Source: Bolinopsis microptera (lineage: Eukaryota; Ctenophora; Tentaculata; Lobata; Bolinopsidae). From it: a stretch of 64,000 nucleotides of DNA. This document shows, piece by piece, positions 34,159 to 44,271 of the stretch (position 1 is the first letter of the stretch; each line of letters opens with the position of its first letter). Below the pieces are notes generated by a model. That model was given only the letters and a program-made list of their open reading frames with translations, ran no database searches and had not been told where the DNA came from. The position numbers were made by a program, and so were the translations under genes. The DNA is taken from positions 5,225,675 to 5,289,674 of the forward strand of contig NC_087078.1 in assembly GCF_026151205.1 (NCBI RefSeq), written 5' to 3'.

Positions 34159-37100
34159 ATGTACCGTGGTGTGTTGTTTGTAATGATCTGGTATGTTGTC
34201 TTTGTTGTGACGTCATCCAACGAAGCCTCCGCCGTTAAAGGTTGGTTTGTGCATATGTATTTGCATAAATGCGTATAAAGAAATCATATTAACTTAAATG
34301 ACCGATACCTTATGACACCGAGAATGAAATTGGTCGCTCGCTTTCCCATTAATTCAAATTGTAAAGAGTTAAGGTTTATAAATTTGTGTGTCTCTTATAT
34401 CGAACTCAAAGTATTCAACTAATGTGAATTAGGAGCAGGTACACTTTCAGACAAAGCAAACAAAATGTATTACTATTAGTGCAACTTAAAGTTTCATGTG
34501 TAAAGCAATTCGTCGCGTTATAGGTAAATTGTGGAATAATTTATAAATTTATCTTGTTTCTTATAAATGAGCACTCTGTCATATTGTTATTGTTATTTTG
34601 AATGCATTTATGACCCTGACGATTGCTTCACACATGAAACTTTACGTTGGATTAAAACATCGTGTTAAAGTTTATAACATAAATAAGTATACACTTTGTC
34701 TATATCTCTTGTATTGCAGATGTTGGATGTTGGAGCAAAGGTGACAGGGAGGCAAAAGGATCTAGTTACAATGGAACTCAGTCTGTAACTAAGGGTGGTT
34801 CTACCTGTCAGAAATGGTCTGAACAGTCACCTCATGATCATATCTACACTCCGGATGCATATGGTGACAAAGGAGTAGGTGATCACAACTACTGTAGGAA
34901 CCCATCATTGTACGATGAAATATGGTGTTACACAACCTCACCCGAAAAACGGTGGGACTGGTGCGAGGTTCCTACTTGCAATACAACAGGTTTGCTTCAT
35001 CACCTGAGTAGGACTTTAGGCTTAGCAAACACGGAAAGTATTCACGACCTGCAAATTTCAGTTTTTAAAACCCCCTTTACTATTTTTCACCCTGAATGCA
35101 TTTCTGGCTCTATACTAATGCTAAATTTCTCCAACTAGTAATAGGATGGAGAACGCAAATGAAAGGTGCCTGGTTTCCGTATGAGTGGGACGAGGTCCCT
35201 CTGGAGGTAAAAACGATCAGCGCTATAGGAAGTAATGACGAAATTGTATTTGATGTAGCGAACTCTTTTGGAGGCAACCAAGAATTTGCAAAAGTGGTAG
35301 TGCGACTGAGCCCCGACTACCCAACCTACTCCGTGGAGAATTGTAAACGAGTAACTCCTATGGTAAATTTGCCCCCAGCTCCGGATGACCTGAGAATCTG
35401 GTCGTTTATTAAACAAGGATATGAAGGTCTTTCAATCAAGTGTAACAAGAAGTTGGTGGCCGAACTCCTGTTTGCTGAATCAGACATTCCAAATTGTTTA
35501 CACTCGAAATGGATGACCACAAAAGTAAAATACATTAAGTTTGATTCAGCTCGGGATACAACAGTTAGCATTCGAATAAAAGGTATGTTAGTGTTAGAGT
35601 TAAAATCATTATGAAAATGTATAAAAGGTTGACTTGATATGATGTATCATGAAAATTTATTTTATGATGTTCTTTGAAAGACGAGGACAAAATCTTTGAG
35701 ATGCTGTTAACAGATGATAATAAATCACTCTACATTGGACTATAACGCGATTCTGATTACGTTTAACACGTTCTCTGGATGGCTCTGACGAATAATTGAA
35801 AACACCAACCGTTTACTTTGACCCCAATCCTAACCCTAACTCAATCCCTAACTCAAGCATCTCAGCATCAGTTACAACTCTAACCCTAACAAGAAACTTG
35901 ACATACTTGATACTTCCTTTAATGACTATTTCAGTTGATCAGAAATGTTTTTCGCCGATAACTCGCCAGGGCAGAATTTGAGGAATGATGATTCATCACT
36001 CTACACTCGACCATCACGTGACTTATTTAAACACGTTCTCTGAATGGCCCTGAGGGACTATTGAAACTGTAACCTTCTACTCTTACCCCAACCCTAATCC
36101 TAACCCAGTCCCTAACTGAAGCATATGCTAAACCCTCACCCTAACAAAATATTAGACCAAATTCATTATATGGTCATGTCACGTGATCGGAACAGTTTTT
36201 GGTCGAAAAAAAATGTTCACCAATTGCCTGAGCCCTTTTAAAAAAATTTCTAAAATTGGATTTAACACACTCGGCTGTTAGTGTTAACTTGATAAAAAAG
36301 AGCATATTTTGAATTCTGGTTCTAAAAAATGTTTATAGATAGCCTCGTTCATGATTAACGAGTGGTGCTCGTACAATTCTTATTTTAAAAATTATCAGTT
36401 TGTTCAAGTGATCGCATTGCCCGCCAACCTACAGCTTTACGGTAGGGGTTCTGTTGACATACGTTGCATGCCACTTTTCGCGCGTATTTTCCTCAACTCA
36501 AACTATTACCAGCTTTCACGCCGGTTTCTGGGATGTACTATCAAATACAAAAAGTTGACGGCCCTGCAGCATGGTACACGCTCACTTCAACTTCTGATCA
36601 GAAGAATGGAAAGAATTACTGGGTAAAACTGATTGACTTTGTTTTTAATAATTAGCAACAAAGCTCCCTCCCGTATTTCAAAAAACATTCTCATTCCTGG
36701 ATTAGGAATCGACCGGCCGATCTCATTCATAATTCTGCCAGGTACACACAGAATTTAGCAATGGTTCCACTGATCGGGGACAACGATGGATTATTTCTCA
36801 AACTGAGTACAACGGAAAAATCTGTTACAAGATAGAGGTTGCGGATGGAAGTAATGCGGGGAGAATGTTGGTAGTAGACAATAGCACCCAAGATTTGGAG
36901 GGCGATGCCAGGGCTTTTGTACTCGATACCCCTGATCATGAGGAAGTTGATGAGTGCTGGATGATTGAGGACGAAATTACAGAAGAAGGTATTCCTGTCG
37001 GTTACAAAATAATGAAATCCCATGGTAGACACAAAAACAAATACTTATTTGCGGGAGGAGTCAAAGATGAAGAGTCATTCTGGGTTTCTGTTACGGACAG

Positions 37101-37728
37101 AACAGATGCTGATATTTTGTGGTTTATTGATGTGGCTGTAATAGGGGTGCTTTTAAACCATGACAGTATGAAGGCCTTCCAAAGTTCTTTTCTTCCTAAT
37201 GGTGAAACAGCAAATCTAGCAATTGACGGCAACAAAGATGGGAAAAAGGGATCTTGTAGCCATACAGGCACGATCCGAGAAAGCTGGTGGAAAGTTGATC
37301 TTGGAGATACGTATAAAATTGACAAAGTGGTTATCTACAACCAAAAAGAGTGCTGCCAAGAAAGAATTGATGGAAGTACGGTTACAGCCGTTCTAGAGAA
37401 AATTCAGGTTGAGTGTGGCAAGGTACACTACAAATATGGAAAAAACGAGTACACGGTCGAATGTAACCATCAGCCGAGTGCAAACCAGATCAGGATAGAT
37501 CAAGCCAACAATTACTTGGTTCTTTGTGAGGTCGACATATATGGTACAGTAGTGAAGGACATGCTGTACATGCCCCCAATTGAACCTATTGAGGCCCTTT
37601 CAGAAGTGAGAGAGAAACATAGAAATAAGACCAGCGACAATAACGATCACAGCAAAGATAGTTCAGCAGGCAGCATGTTTTTAGGATACATTATTGTTCT
37701 TTTAGTTACTACTGGGATGAATTTTTAA
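34159..37728 (+). CDS. Kringle plus fucolectin (FTP) domain secreted protein, copy A
   Basis: Five exons: 34159-34240, 34720-34989, 35139-35582, 36513-36622, 36742-37728. Phases agree and yield 630 aa. Domains: signal peptide (MYRGVLFVMIWYVVFVVTSS); kringle with six Cys, C31-C114 (GCWSKGD, TCQKW, NYCRNP, EIWCYTT, WDWCEVPTC); an unrecognised beta-rich domain (118-265); a trefoil-like Trp-rich region (266-430, repeated WxI and YxI patterns); an FTP/F5-8C-like lectin domain (about 439-570) with NLAIDGNKDG, SWWKVDLG and ECCQERI; a polar linker; and a C-terminal hydrophobic segment (YIIVLLVTTG) with small residues before it, consistent with a GPI signal. Such lectins bind fucose-type glycans; here the first Arg of the RGDCC-type site is not conserved. 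Exon 4 has a weak pyrimidine tract, so its acceptor is the least certain border. No similar whole architecture is known to me. Confidence 0.85.
35820..36140 (+). repeat. Telomere-like CCCTAA tracts in intron 3 of copy A
   Basis: Degenerate CCTAACCCTAACTCAATCCCTAAC tracts at about 35822-35850 and 36088-36140, each followed by an A-rich GAAAnTTGA-like block. The same arrangement occurs near 30590, 32465, 42328, 45930 and 56570, so it is part of a dispersed repeat rather than a telomere end. Confidence 0.55.
36455..36485 (+). mobile_element. 31-bp mini hairpin element inserted in copy A only
   Basis: Copies B and C read GGGGTTCTGT-ATTTTCCTC; copy A reads GGGGTTCTGT, then 31 bases (TGACATACGTTGCATGCCAC plus TTTTCGCGCGT), then ATTTTCCTC. 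The inserted piece equals the first 29 or so bases of the 48-bp element at 32385. It lies in intron 3, 27 bases before exon 4. Confidence 0.75.
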
Positions 37729-37944
37729 GAGAAATTGTTGGAATTGGTATGGCCTATCTGATCTCCCAATTTCCTAAGTATTATTGATAACTGAGCGATA
37801 CAAGTATCACCAAAAATAGAAGTCAACAAACTTCAAAAATAATTTTACCTTTCCAGACTTTATTTTAAATATCATAGAATTAGTCCGTACAATATAATAA
37901 TATTATGATAAAGCTAGTTTCAAAGCTGTAAATAGTTACATATC

Positions 37945-38260
37945 TAAGGGTCGAATAAGACGGGCTGTGACTCGAACCGTGACAACACTCACGACATGAG
38001 TAGAAGTAGTATGTTTAGAGGTCATGAAAGTTTTCACGTCATTCATGTGAGTTGTTATGTATAATGTAGTGTGTTTACTGTTTAGGGGTTGTGAGAAGGA
38101 TCCGCGAAGACTACTAGCCACGTGTTTAAGGCTTATCAAAACACGTGAAATGCCAAAATCCGTGTCCTTGGCATTATGATTTTACAGTCTGTTTAGCACT
38201 TCTTGACTCATTTTGAGAGTTGTCACGGCTCGAGTCACGACCCATCTGTTCCTACCCTAA
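37945..38260. mobile_element. MITE-like element with imperfect inverted ends, copy A
   Basis: The left end TAAGGGTCGAATAAGACGGG then GACTCGAACCGTGACAACAC is mirrored by the right end as TTAGGGTAGGAACAGATGGG then GACTCGAGCCGTGACAACTC (reverse complement). About 316 bp, no coding potential, and no target duplication recognised. Present at the same place after copies B and C, so it predates the gene duplications. Confidence 0.45.
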
Positions 38261-38878
38261 TGAGGGTGCTACAGAATTAAAAATAAATTAATACGTATTC
38301 CGGAGAGTTTTTTCCATTTTCGTGTCCAAAAATGGCGTTTTCCTTGTTTCAAATACAAAACATCAAGGGTATCATGATGTGGTTACCTGAAGAAATAATA
38401 AGAATATATTATACAATGTACATATTATAACATAGGGGTATATATGGTGGAACACATAGAAAAGGTGGTAAATCTATTTTAGGAAGGGAAAAATATGGGG
38501 AGTCTATCCAATCTAAAAATATCTGGAAATCCAAACTTTCCAAGAGCCATGCAAATCGGTGTATTGAATCTGAATACTGAGTTTTGAACAAAATGTTGGT
38601 TGCAGAGTATTTAATAAGTTTATTTCCAATAATTGTTTCTGAAGCTGTCAGAATTTTTAATCTCTTACCTGCTAGTTGCTCTAATATGAATATCATAACT
38701 TTTTCTTGTAACTAAAAAGCATATGTCACTGATCACTTTAAATGCACCAGCAGAAAATGCAGTGTCCAATTAACTATGGATCGAACAGATCCACTTTTAC
38801 ATGGACCCTCGAACATGCCCTCTCCAAATTAAACGTCCACCTCGCGTGAGCTGGATGGTGCCGACGGTTGAGGTGTAA
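38261..38878. other. 3' flank of copy A, unit sequence without a gene
   Basis: Shared with 49266-49624 (B) and 59893-60252 (C), which lack about 250 of these bases. No gene seen. Confidence 0.5.
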
Positions 38879-39215
38879 CCCTGCAGTTCCACGGCTCAGT
38901 TTTGCAACCAGATTTGCTCACATTTTTTCTCACATTTTTGCGACCGGAAATGAAATTCAAAAATATTTCTCCGCACGGAGAAATATTTTTGATATGACCC
39001 AAAACTACGTGAAAGCAGTTTTAACCTGGGCGCTCGCGTGGGAAATTTCATTATAATGCGCCCACGTGCGCGCGCAAATCTGCGTGCAAATACCGACCGC
39101 ATGGGAACGTACATTGTAAACAAAATTGCTTTCGCGGAGTTTTGCCTTTCAAAACTCTTTTCGCGGAGTTTTGTGTCAAATCTGGTCGCAAAACTGAGCC
39201 GGTGGAAATGGGCTG
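38879..39215. mobile_element. 337-bp non-autonomous DNA transposon with TAA target duplication, only in copy A
   Basis: Copies B and C read GAGGTGTAAGGTA at this point; A has TAA, then 337 bases, then TAA. The ends are inverted repeats: CGGCTCAGTTTTGCAACCAGATTTG near the left and its inverse with GCGACC near the right. A three-base TAA/TTA duplication fits PIF/Harbinger-type MITEs. It contains the AAATATTTCTCCG / CGGAGAAATATTT palindrome near 38960-38990 and no ORF of note. Confidence 0.75.
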
Positions 39216-39548
39216 TAAGGTATTTGATATTTTTCTGAGGACGGAACTCGACATTCTGACAAAACGCCATTATGTCTCGGAATAAGGCTTGGAGCCAGCA
39301 ACAAAGACCTTTGGGAGGATTTCCAGGTTGGCTATTGTTTTAAATATGTACTGATCTTCTGCCAGGTGTTTTCGTTCAAGTCCAACGGCACATATTGATA
39401 TAGATGTGTAAGTTAGAAATTAACTATGCTAAATAGGCTCTCGAGAACTGTTTAGTCCTGTATGATCACTTAAAAAAGCAAAAAAACACTCAAGCTAGCA
39501 GTGTCAACTCAAACCAATTAATTCGCCACCAAATATATTTGACATATA

Positions 39549-39901
39549 TTATTCGTTGGCCTTAGTTTCAATTTTATCTCTGCAAAGGATTTTACCAGCC
39601 TTTATGAAAAAAACTTTATCCTTCTCTTCTGCCGCTCTATCCTTAATTTCCTTGACTAAGTCTATTTGAATCTGACGTTTTTCAGGAGACCAATCTGGAT
39701 AGACGAAAACAATGTTAAACTTCTCTGTTAACCTCAGATTCTTAGCGTTGACAACAAGCTGATCAACAACAATTGAGCTTGATACTTTCACTTTGACGGG
39801 CCAGGCGGTAAATTAACTGTATTGTCCTTAGATTTCCTGCCAATTCTGCACGCTTCAACGATCTTCGGTTTCTGTCCAATGTTTTGGAAAAAAACATTCA
39901 T
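39549..39901 (-). pseudogene. LINE ORF1-like C-terminal fragment, copy A
   Basis: Reading from 39901 down: NIGQKPKIVEACRIGRKS, a frameshift, then PVKVKVSSSIVVDQLVVNAKNLR, FVYPDWSPEKRQ, and KVFFIKAGKILCRDK. This pattern (RIG..., RPVKV, NAK.L, PD.....R, F....GKI) resembles the conserved end of ORF1 proteins from many invertebrate LINEs, though I assign it from memory of the family style only. The frameshift lies around 39787-39800. Confidence 0.55.
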
Positions 39902-40163
39902 GGTATACTAAACAAAATCGGAGAAAGTTTGATTTTTAAACCTTAACCTAACCCTTATACTTGCCCCACGAAAAACCTCACCGAACCTCCACGCGGTGTG
40001 GGGTGGGTGGCTCGAACGGGAGGTGCATGGGTGTTTCTAACCTATGCAAAGGAAGGGACTAGCCATCTCTACAACAAGGAAAGGCTCTAATAGCCTCTAC
40101 TAACCTTAGAACCGCAGCATAACCGCTTTTCCCACAGGCAAATAACACCTTCCGCAGGAAACT
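39902..40163. other. Transition from repeat unit A to the minisatellite
   Basis: Contains CTTAACCTAACCCTTATAC near 39940 (telomere-like) and irregular sequence with no gene. Confidence 0.4.
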
Positions 40164-41984
40164 AACACGCTCACAGGCCCCCTCACGACGTGTAACCCCA
40201 GGATTTGGTTTTGTATCAGACACTGAAAACAACGATAGAGGAGCGGTCTACACGCTCACAGGCTACCATGTCTCGTGTAACCCCAGGATTTGACACGTTC
40301 ACAGGCTACCATGTCTCGTGTAACCCCAGGATTTGACACGTTCACAGGCTACCACGTCTCGTGTAACCTTAGGATTTGACACGTTCACAGGCTACCACGT
40401 CTCGTGTAACCTTAGGATTTAAACACGCCCAAAGGCTTCCACGTCTCGTGTACCCCAGGATTTGGTTTTGGATCGGACACTGAAAACAACGATAGAGGAG
40501 CGGTCTACACGCTCACAGGCTACCATGTCTCGTGTAACCCCAGGATTAGACACGTTCACAGGCTACCATGTCTCGTGTAACCCCAGTATTTGGTTTTGGA
40601 TCGGACACTCAAAACAACGATAGAGGAGCGGTCTACACGCTCACAGACTACCACGTCTCGTGTAACCCCAGGATTTAACACGCTCACAGGCTACCAAGTC
40701 TCGTGTAACCTTAGGATTTAACACGCTCACAGGCTACCACGTCTCGTGTAACCCTAGGACTCTAACACTTAACAGACTCTAACACGCTCACAGGCTTCCA
40801 CGTCTCGTGTACCCTAGGATTTGGTTTTGGATCGGACAGTCAAAACAACGATAGAGGAGCGGTCTACACGCTCACAGGCTACCATGTCTCGTATAACCCC
40901 AGGGGCCAGGATTTCACACGTTCACAGGCTACCACGCCTCGTGTACCCTAGGATTTTGTTTTGGATCGGACACTCAAAACAACGATAGAGGAGCGGTCTA
41001 CACGCTCACAGGCTACCATGTCTCGTATAACCCCAGGATTTTACACGTTCACAGGCTACCACGCCTCGTGTACCCTAGGATTTTGTTTTGGATCGGACAC
41101 TCAAAAAAACGATAGAGGAGCGGTCTACACGCTCACAGACTACCACGTCTCGTGTAACCCCAGGATTTAACACGCTCACAGGCTACCAAGTCTCGTGTAA
41201 CCTTAGGATTTAACACGCTCACAGGCTACCACGTCTCGTGTAACCCTAGGACTCTAACACTTAACAGACTCTAACACGCTCACAGGCTTCCACGTCTCGT
41301 GTACCCTAGGATTTGGTTTTGGATCGGACACTCAAAACAACGATAGAGGAGCGGACTACACGCTCACAGGCTACCATGTCTCGTGTAACCCCAGGATTTT
41401 ACACGCCCAAAGGCTACCACGCCTCGTGTACTTAGGATTTGGTTTTGGATCGGACACTCAAAACAACGATAGAGGAGCGGTCTACACGCTCACAGGCTAC
41501 CATGTCTCGTGTAACCCTAGGATTTAACACGCTCACAGGCTACGACGTCTCGTGTAGCCCTAGGACTCTAACACTTAACAGACTCTAACACGCTCACAGG
41601 CTTCCACGTCTCGTGTACCCTAGGATTTGGTTTTGGATCGGACACTCAAAACAACGATAGAGGAGCGGACTACACGCTCACAGGCTACCATGTCTCGTGT
41701 AACCCCAGGATTTTACACGCCCAAAGGCTACCACGCCTCGTGTACTTAGGATTTGGTTTTGGATCGGACACTCAAAACAACGATAGAGGAGCGGTCTACA
41801 CGCTCACAGGCTACCATGTCTCGTGTAACCCTAGGATTTAACACGCTCACAGGCTACGACGTCTCGTGTAGCCCTAGGACTCTAACACTTAACAGACTCT
41901 AACACGCTCACAGGCTTCCACGTCTCGTGTACCCTAGGATTTGGTTTTTGGATCGGACACTCAAAACAACGATAGAGGAGTGGT
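40164..41984 (+). repeat. Minisatellite with 43-bp base unit and higher-order structure
   Basis: The base unit ACACGCTCACAGGCTACC followed by ACGTCTCGTGTAACCCTAGGATTT recurs every 43 bases (for example GGCTACC at 40261, 40304, 40347, 40390). A second module, TTTGGTTTTGGATCGGACAC then TCAAAACAACGATAGAGGAGC, is interspersed about eleven times. Composite units are themselves repeated; the block starting near 41312 recurs near 41626 with almost no change, a period of about 314 bases. The period is not a multiple of three, so the short open frames in it are not read as coding. Confidence 0.92.
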
Positions 41985-42390
41985 CTACAGTGACGTTACA
42001 GGAACATTGCATACTCCTACGAGTTGCACTCCTACGAGTTGCATGTAGCAGGCCATGACCGTCCCTGTCTCCTCATCGTTAACCCGTAAGGGGTTGCACC
42101 AGGGGCGGTGGTAACAGAACTTCAAGACTCTCGGAGTCTGTTGTCGATATCTATGTATAATATAATTATGGTATATAACTTGGGAGTCTCTCTCTCTAGC
42201 AGCAGGAGTTGGAGAATGGGGACGCGTTGTGAAAGCCACCGCAAGGAAGGCTTACAGTCGACGCCGACCAATCAAAAGAAGAACCCTTATACTTTTTATT
42301 CGATCCCTTACTTAGGCATTTGCATAAACCCTAACCCTAACGAGAAATTTGACCTTCTTCCTTAGAATTCTTACATGAGCATGTCAAGTG
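41985..42390. other. Minisatellite edge and telomere-like tract
   Basis: ACTCCTACGAGTTGC is doubled near 42013-42042. A CCCTAACCCTAACGAGAAATTTGA block sits at about 42326-42350. No gene. Confidence 0.45.
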
Positions 42391-44271
42391 GCCAAAACAG
42401 TTTTCGTCGGTAAATCGGATTGATGACGATTTACCGAGCAAAACTGTTTCGAACCAAATGCTTTAATTTGAAGCATTTTCGAAATCAGCGTTTAAAAATA
42501 CGTCGAATCGAACTGATTTGCCGGGGGCCCCTTTAAAGTTCCAATGTAGTTTCAAAGTTTGATTTAACATAAAGTTAGATTTTGCATTTCGTTTGTTCAG
42601 TATGGCACTGTAAAGTTAATCTCTTCGACAAGTATTTGTGCTAGTATCACTTTTATAACGATCTCACGAAGCTAATTTTAGAATTTACGTATGTTGTCAC
42701 AATATATGAAGGGGCGAAGATAATTAGTTTTTTAATGATGCAGACTAAGATACAGCTATTATCTACGAGTCTGTACTTGATGAGGTGCAGCTAAATTTAT
42801 ATTTCGGAGAAATAACGTATGATATCGTGAAATTTCACCACGGCATAACAATGAACCATTTCAGCACTCTGAGTCGTAACAATAAGCTATTTTTATAACG
42901 CCAATGGCGATTCAGTATTCCCCTTCTATAACGCGTCTTTGTACAACTAAGTATTTCATATCAAAACCGTTATAGAGCTAGGAGGAACTCAGTAGGAGGT
43001 CTCAGTACTGTATCATTATTTTGATTTTACAATATAAGTCACATTTCTTGATATGTCATGTTTTTAAATCACATTCTAAATTTGATGACCTATTGAAACA
43101 TGTTAAAAATCAAAGCTATGATTTGCCAAGACCTTCGATTTACAAAAATTGAAAAGATTTTCCCGGTGAATCAGGATTTGATTAAACAAGCGTGGCCAAA
43201 ATACACTGTCAAACTTCCAAACGTTTGTGAAACTGAAAGTTAATCTTTCGGAAGTTGACTTGATCAATTTCATAAATATTATCTGTACACGGGGTCATCA
43301 TAATAAATGCTCTGACTCTGATGCACAAGATAACTTACATGCCTGGCCTTTTGCCGTCGTCGATAAAAGACTTATTTCCTTCCGATATACCAAAGTATGG
43401 CACGTCTTATGACGACAATATCAACTTGAGCTGGCTAACAACGTACTCTCCACCGGATCTACGCGCTGCCGCTAGTGTTCTCTATAAGTATAAAGGTCCT
43501 ATATAAGCTATTACCGAGCACAACATTAGTCGCATAACTTGCCCATCTAGAATTAATTAATTTTCTCAATATGCATTTATGAGAAATCAGCAAAGCGTGT
43601 AATGATAGAACTACAAAGCTCAGGAAACAATGAAGAATGGCAACCTTTTCTGTTACATAATTTACACGGGCTACATAAATCGACAAGATCAGGCACTCAA
43701 CAAATCAACTACCGAGAATAACCTAAGGAATAAGTAAAACTAGACGGTTAGCACATTAGTCACTATCAACCATATGCCACATTTTTCACTGCCCATTCAC
43801 TGTCATATTGATAGCGTCATATTGATAGCGCTAGTAGGTGCTGATAAGACATGCAGGCTCAGTTATTCTTATTTGTTTTAACTTCAAACAAGAGCACTAT
43901 ATACTGATACAGAGCACTATACTATCGACTCTGCACTGCCCACTAATCGTTAATCCGATACAAGTAGCTTATAAAACAGTGCGTGTGATCATCTGTCGTA
44001 TCAAATCAAATTATTTGTCACTATGTTAATAAATCATGATAATATGCAAGTTTTAATTTTTAAAGTTTTGGTTTAAAAAAAAAAAAAAAATGTAAAAGGT
44101 TACATCATAATTTCATTTCTCATATTCACGTATATTAAATAAAATTATATTGTTATGTATCATATGATTTTGTAAACATTGGCCGGTGTACCAAAAACCG
44201 GTCCCCAAACAGACAATTTTTATAGATCTTATGACTTAAGATAATAATTGATCTTGATGAGGAACACGATA
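42391..44271. promoter_or_regulatory. 5' flank of kringle gene copy B, with a large insertion
   Basis: Collinear with the A flank up to GATCAATTT near 43270 and again from TTTATAGATCTTATGACTT (about 44217) to the ATG. The 946 bases between them are absent from the A and C flanks. The inserted part includes a run of 16 A at 44075-44090. Bases 43125-44061 recur almost unchanged inside intron 3 of copies B and C. Confidence 0.65.

Noticed and set aside
37960-37990. tRNA B-box-like GGTTCGAGTCAC on the minus strand
   Set aside because: It is part of the inverted ends of the MITE-like element and lacks a matching A-box and cloverleaf.
38896-39270. Open frames on both strands around 39.0 kb
   Set aside because: They lie within the 337-bp inverted-repeat element and arise from its mirrored sequence.
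40961-41170. Open frame inside the minisatellite
   Set aside because: The 43-base period shifts frame at each unit and no start or splice context supports translation; kept only as a note on possible origin.
40164-41984. CRISPR-like look of regular repeats
   Set aside because: There are no unique spacers, the units are head-to-tail with drift, and the DNA is eukaryotic.
43321-43506. 61-codon frame repeated at 46493 and 57126
   Set aside because: It is repeated only because the surrounding 940-base segment was copied; no domain or splice context recognised.
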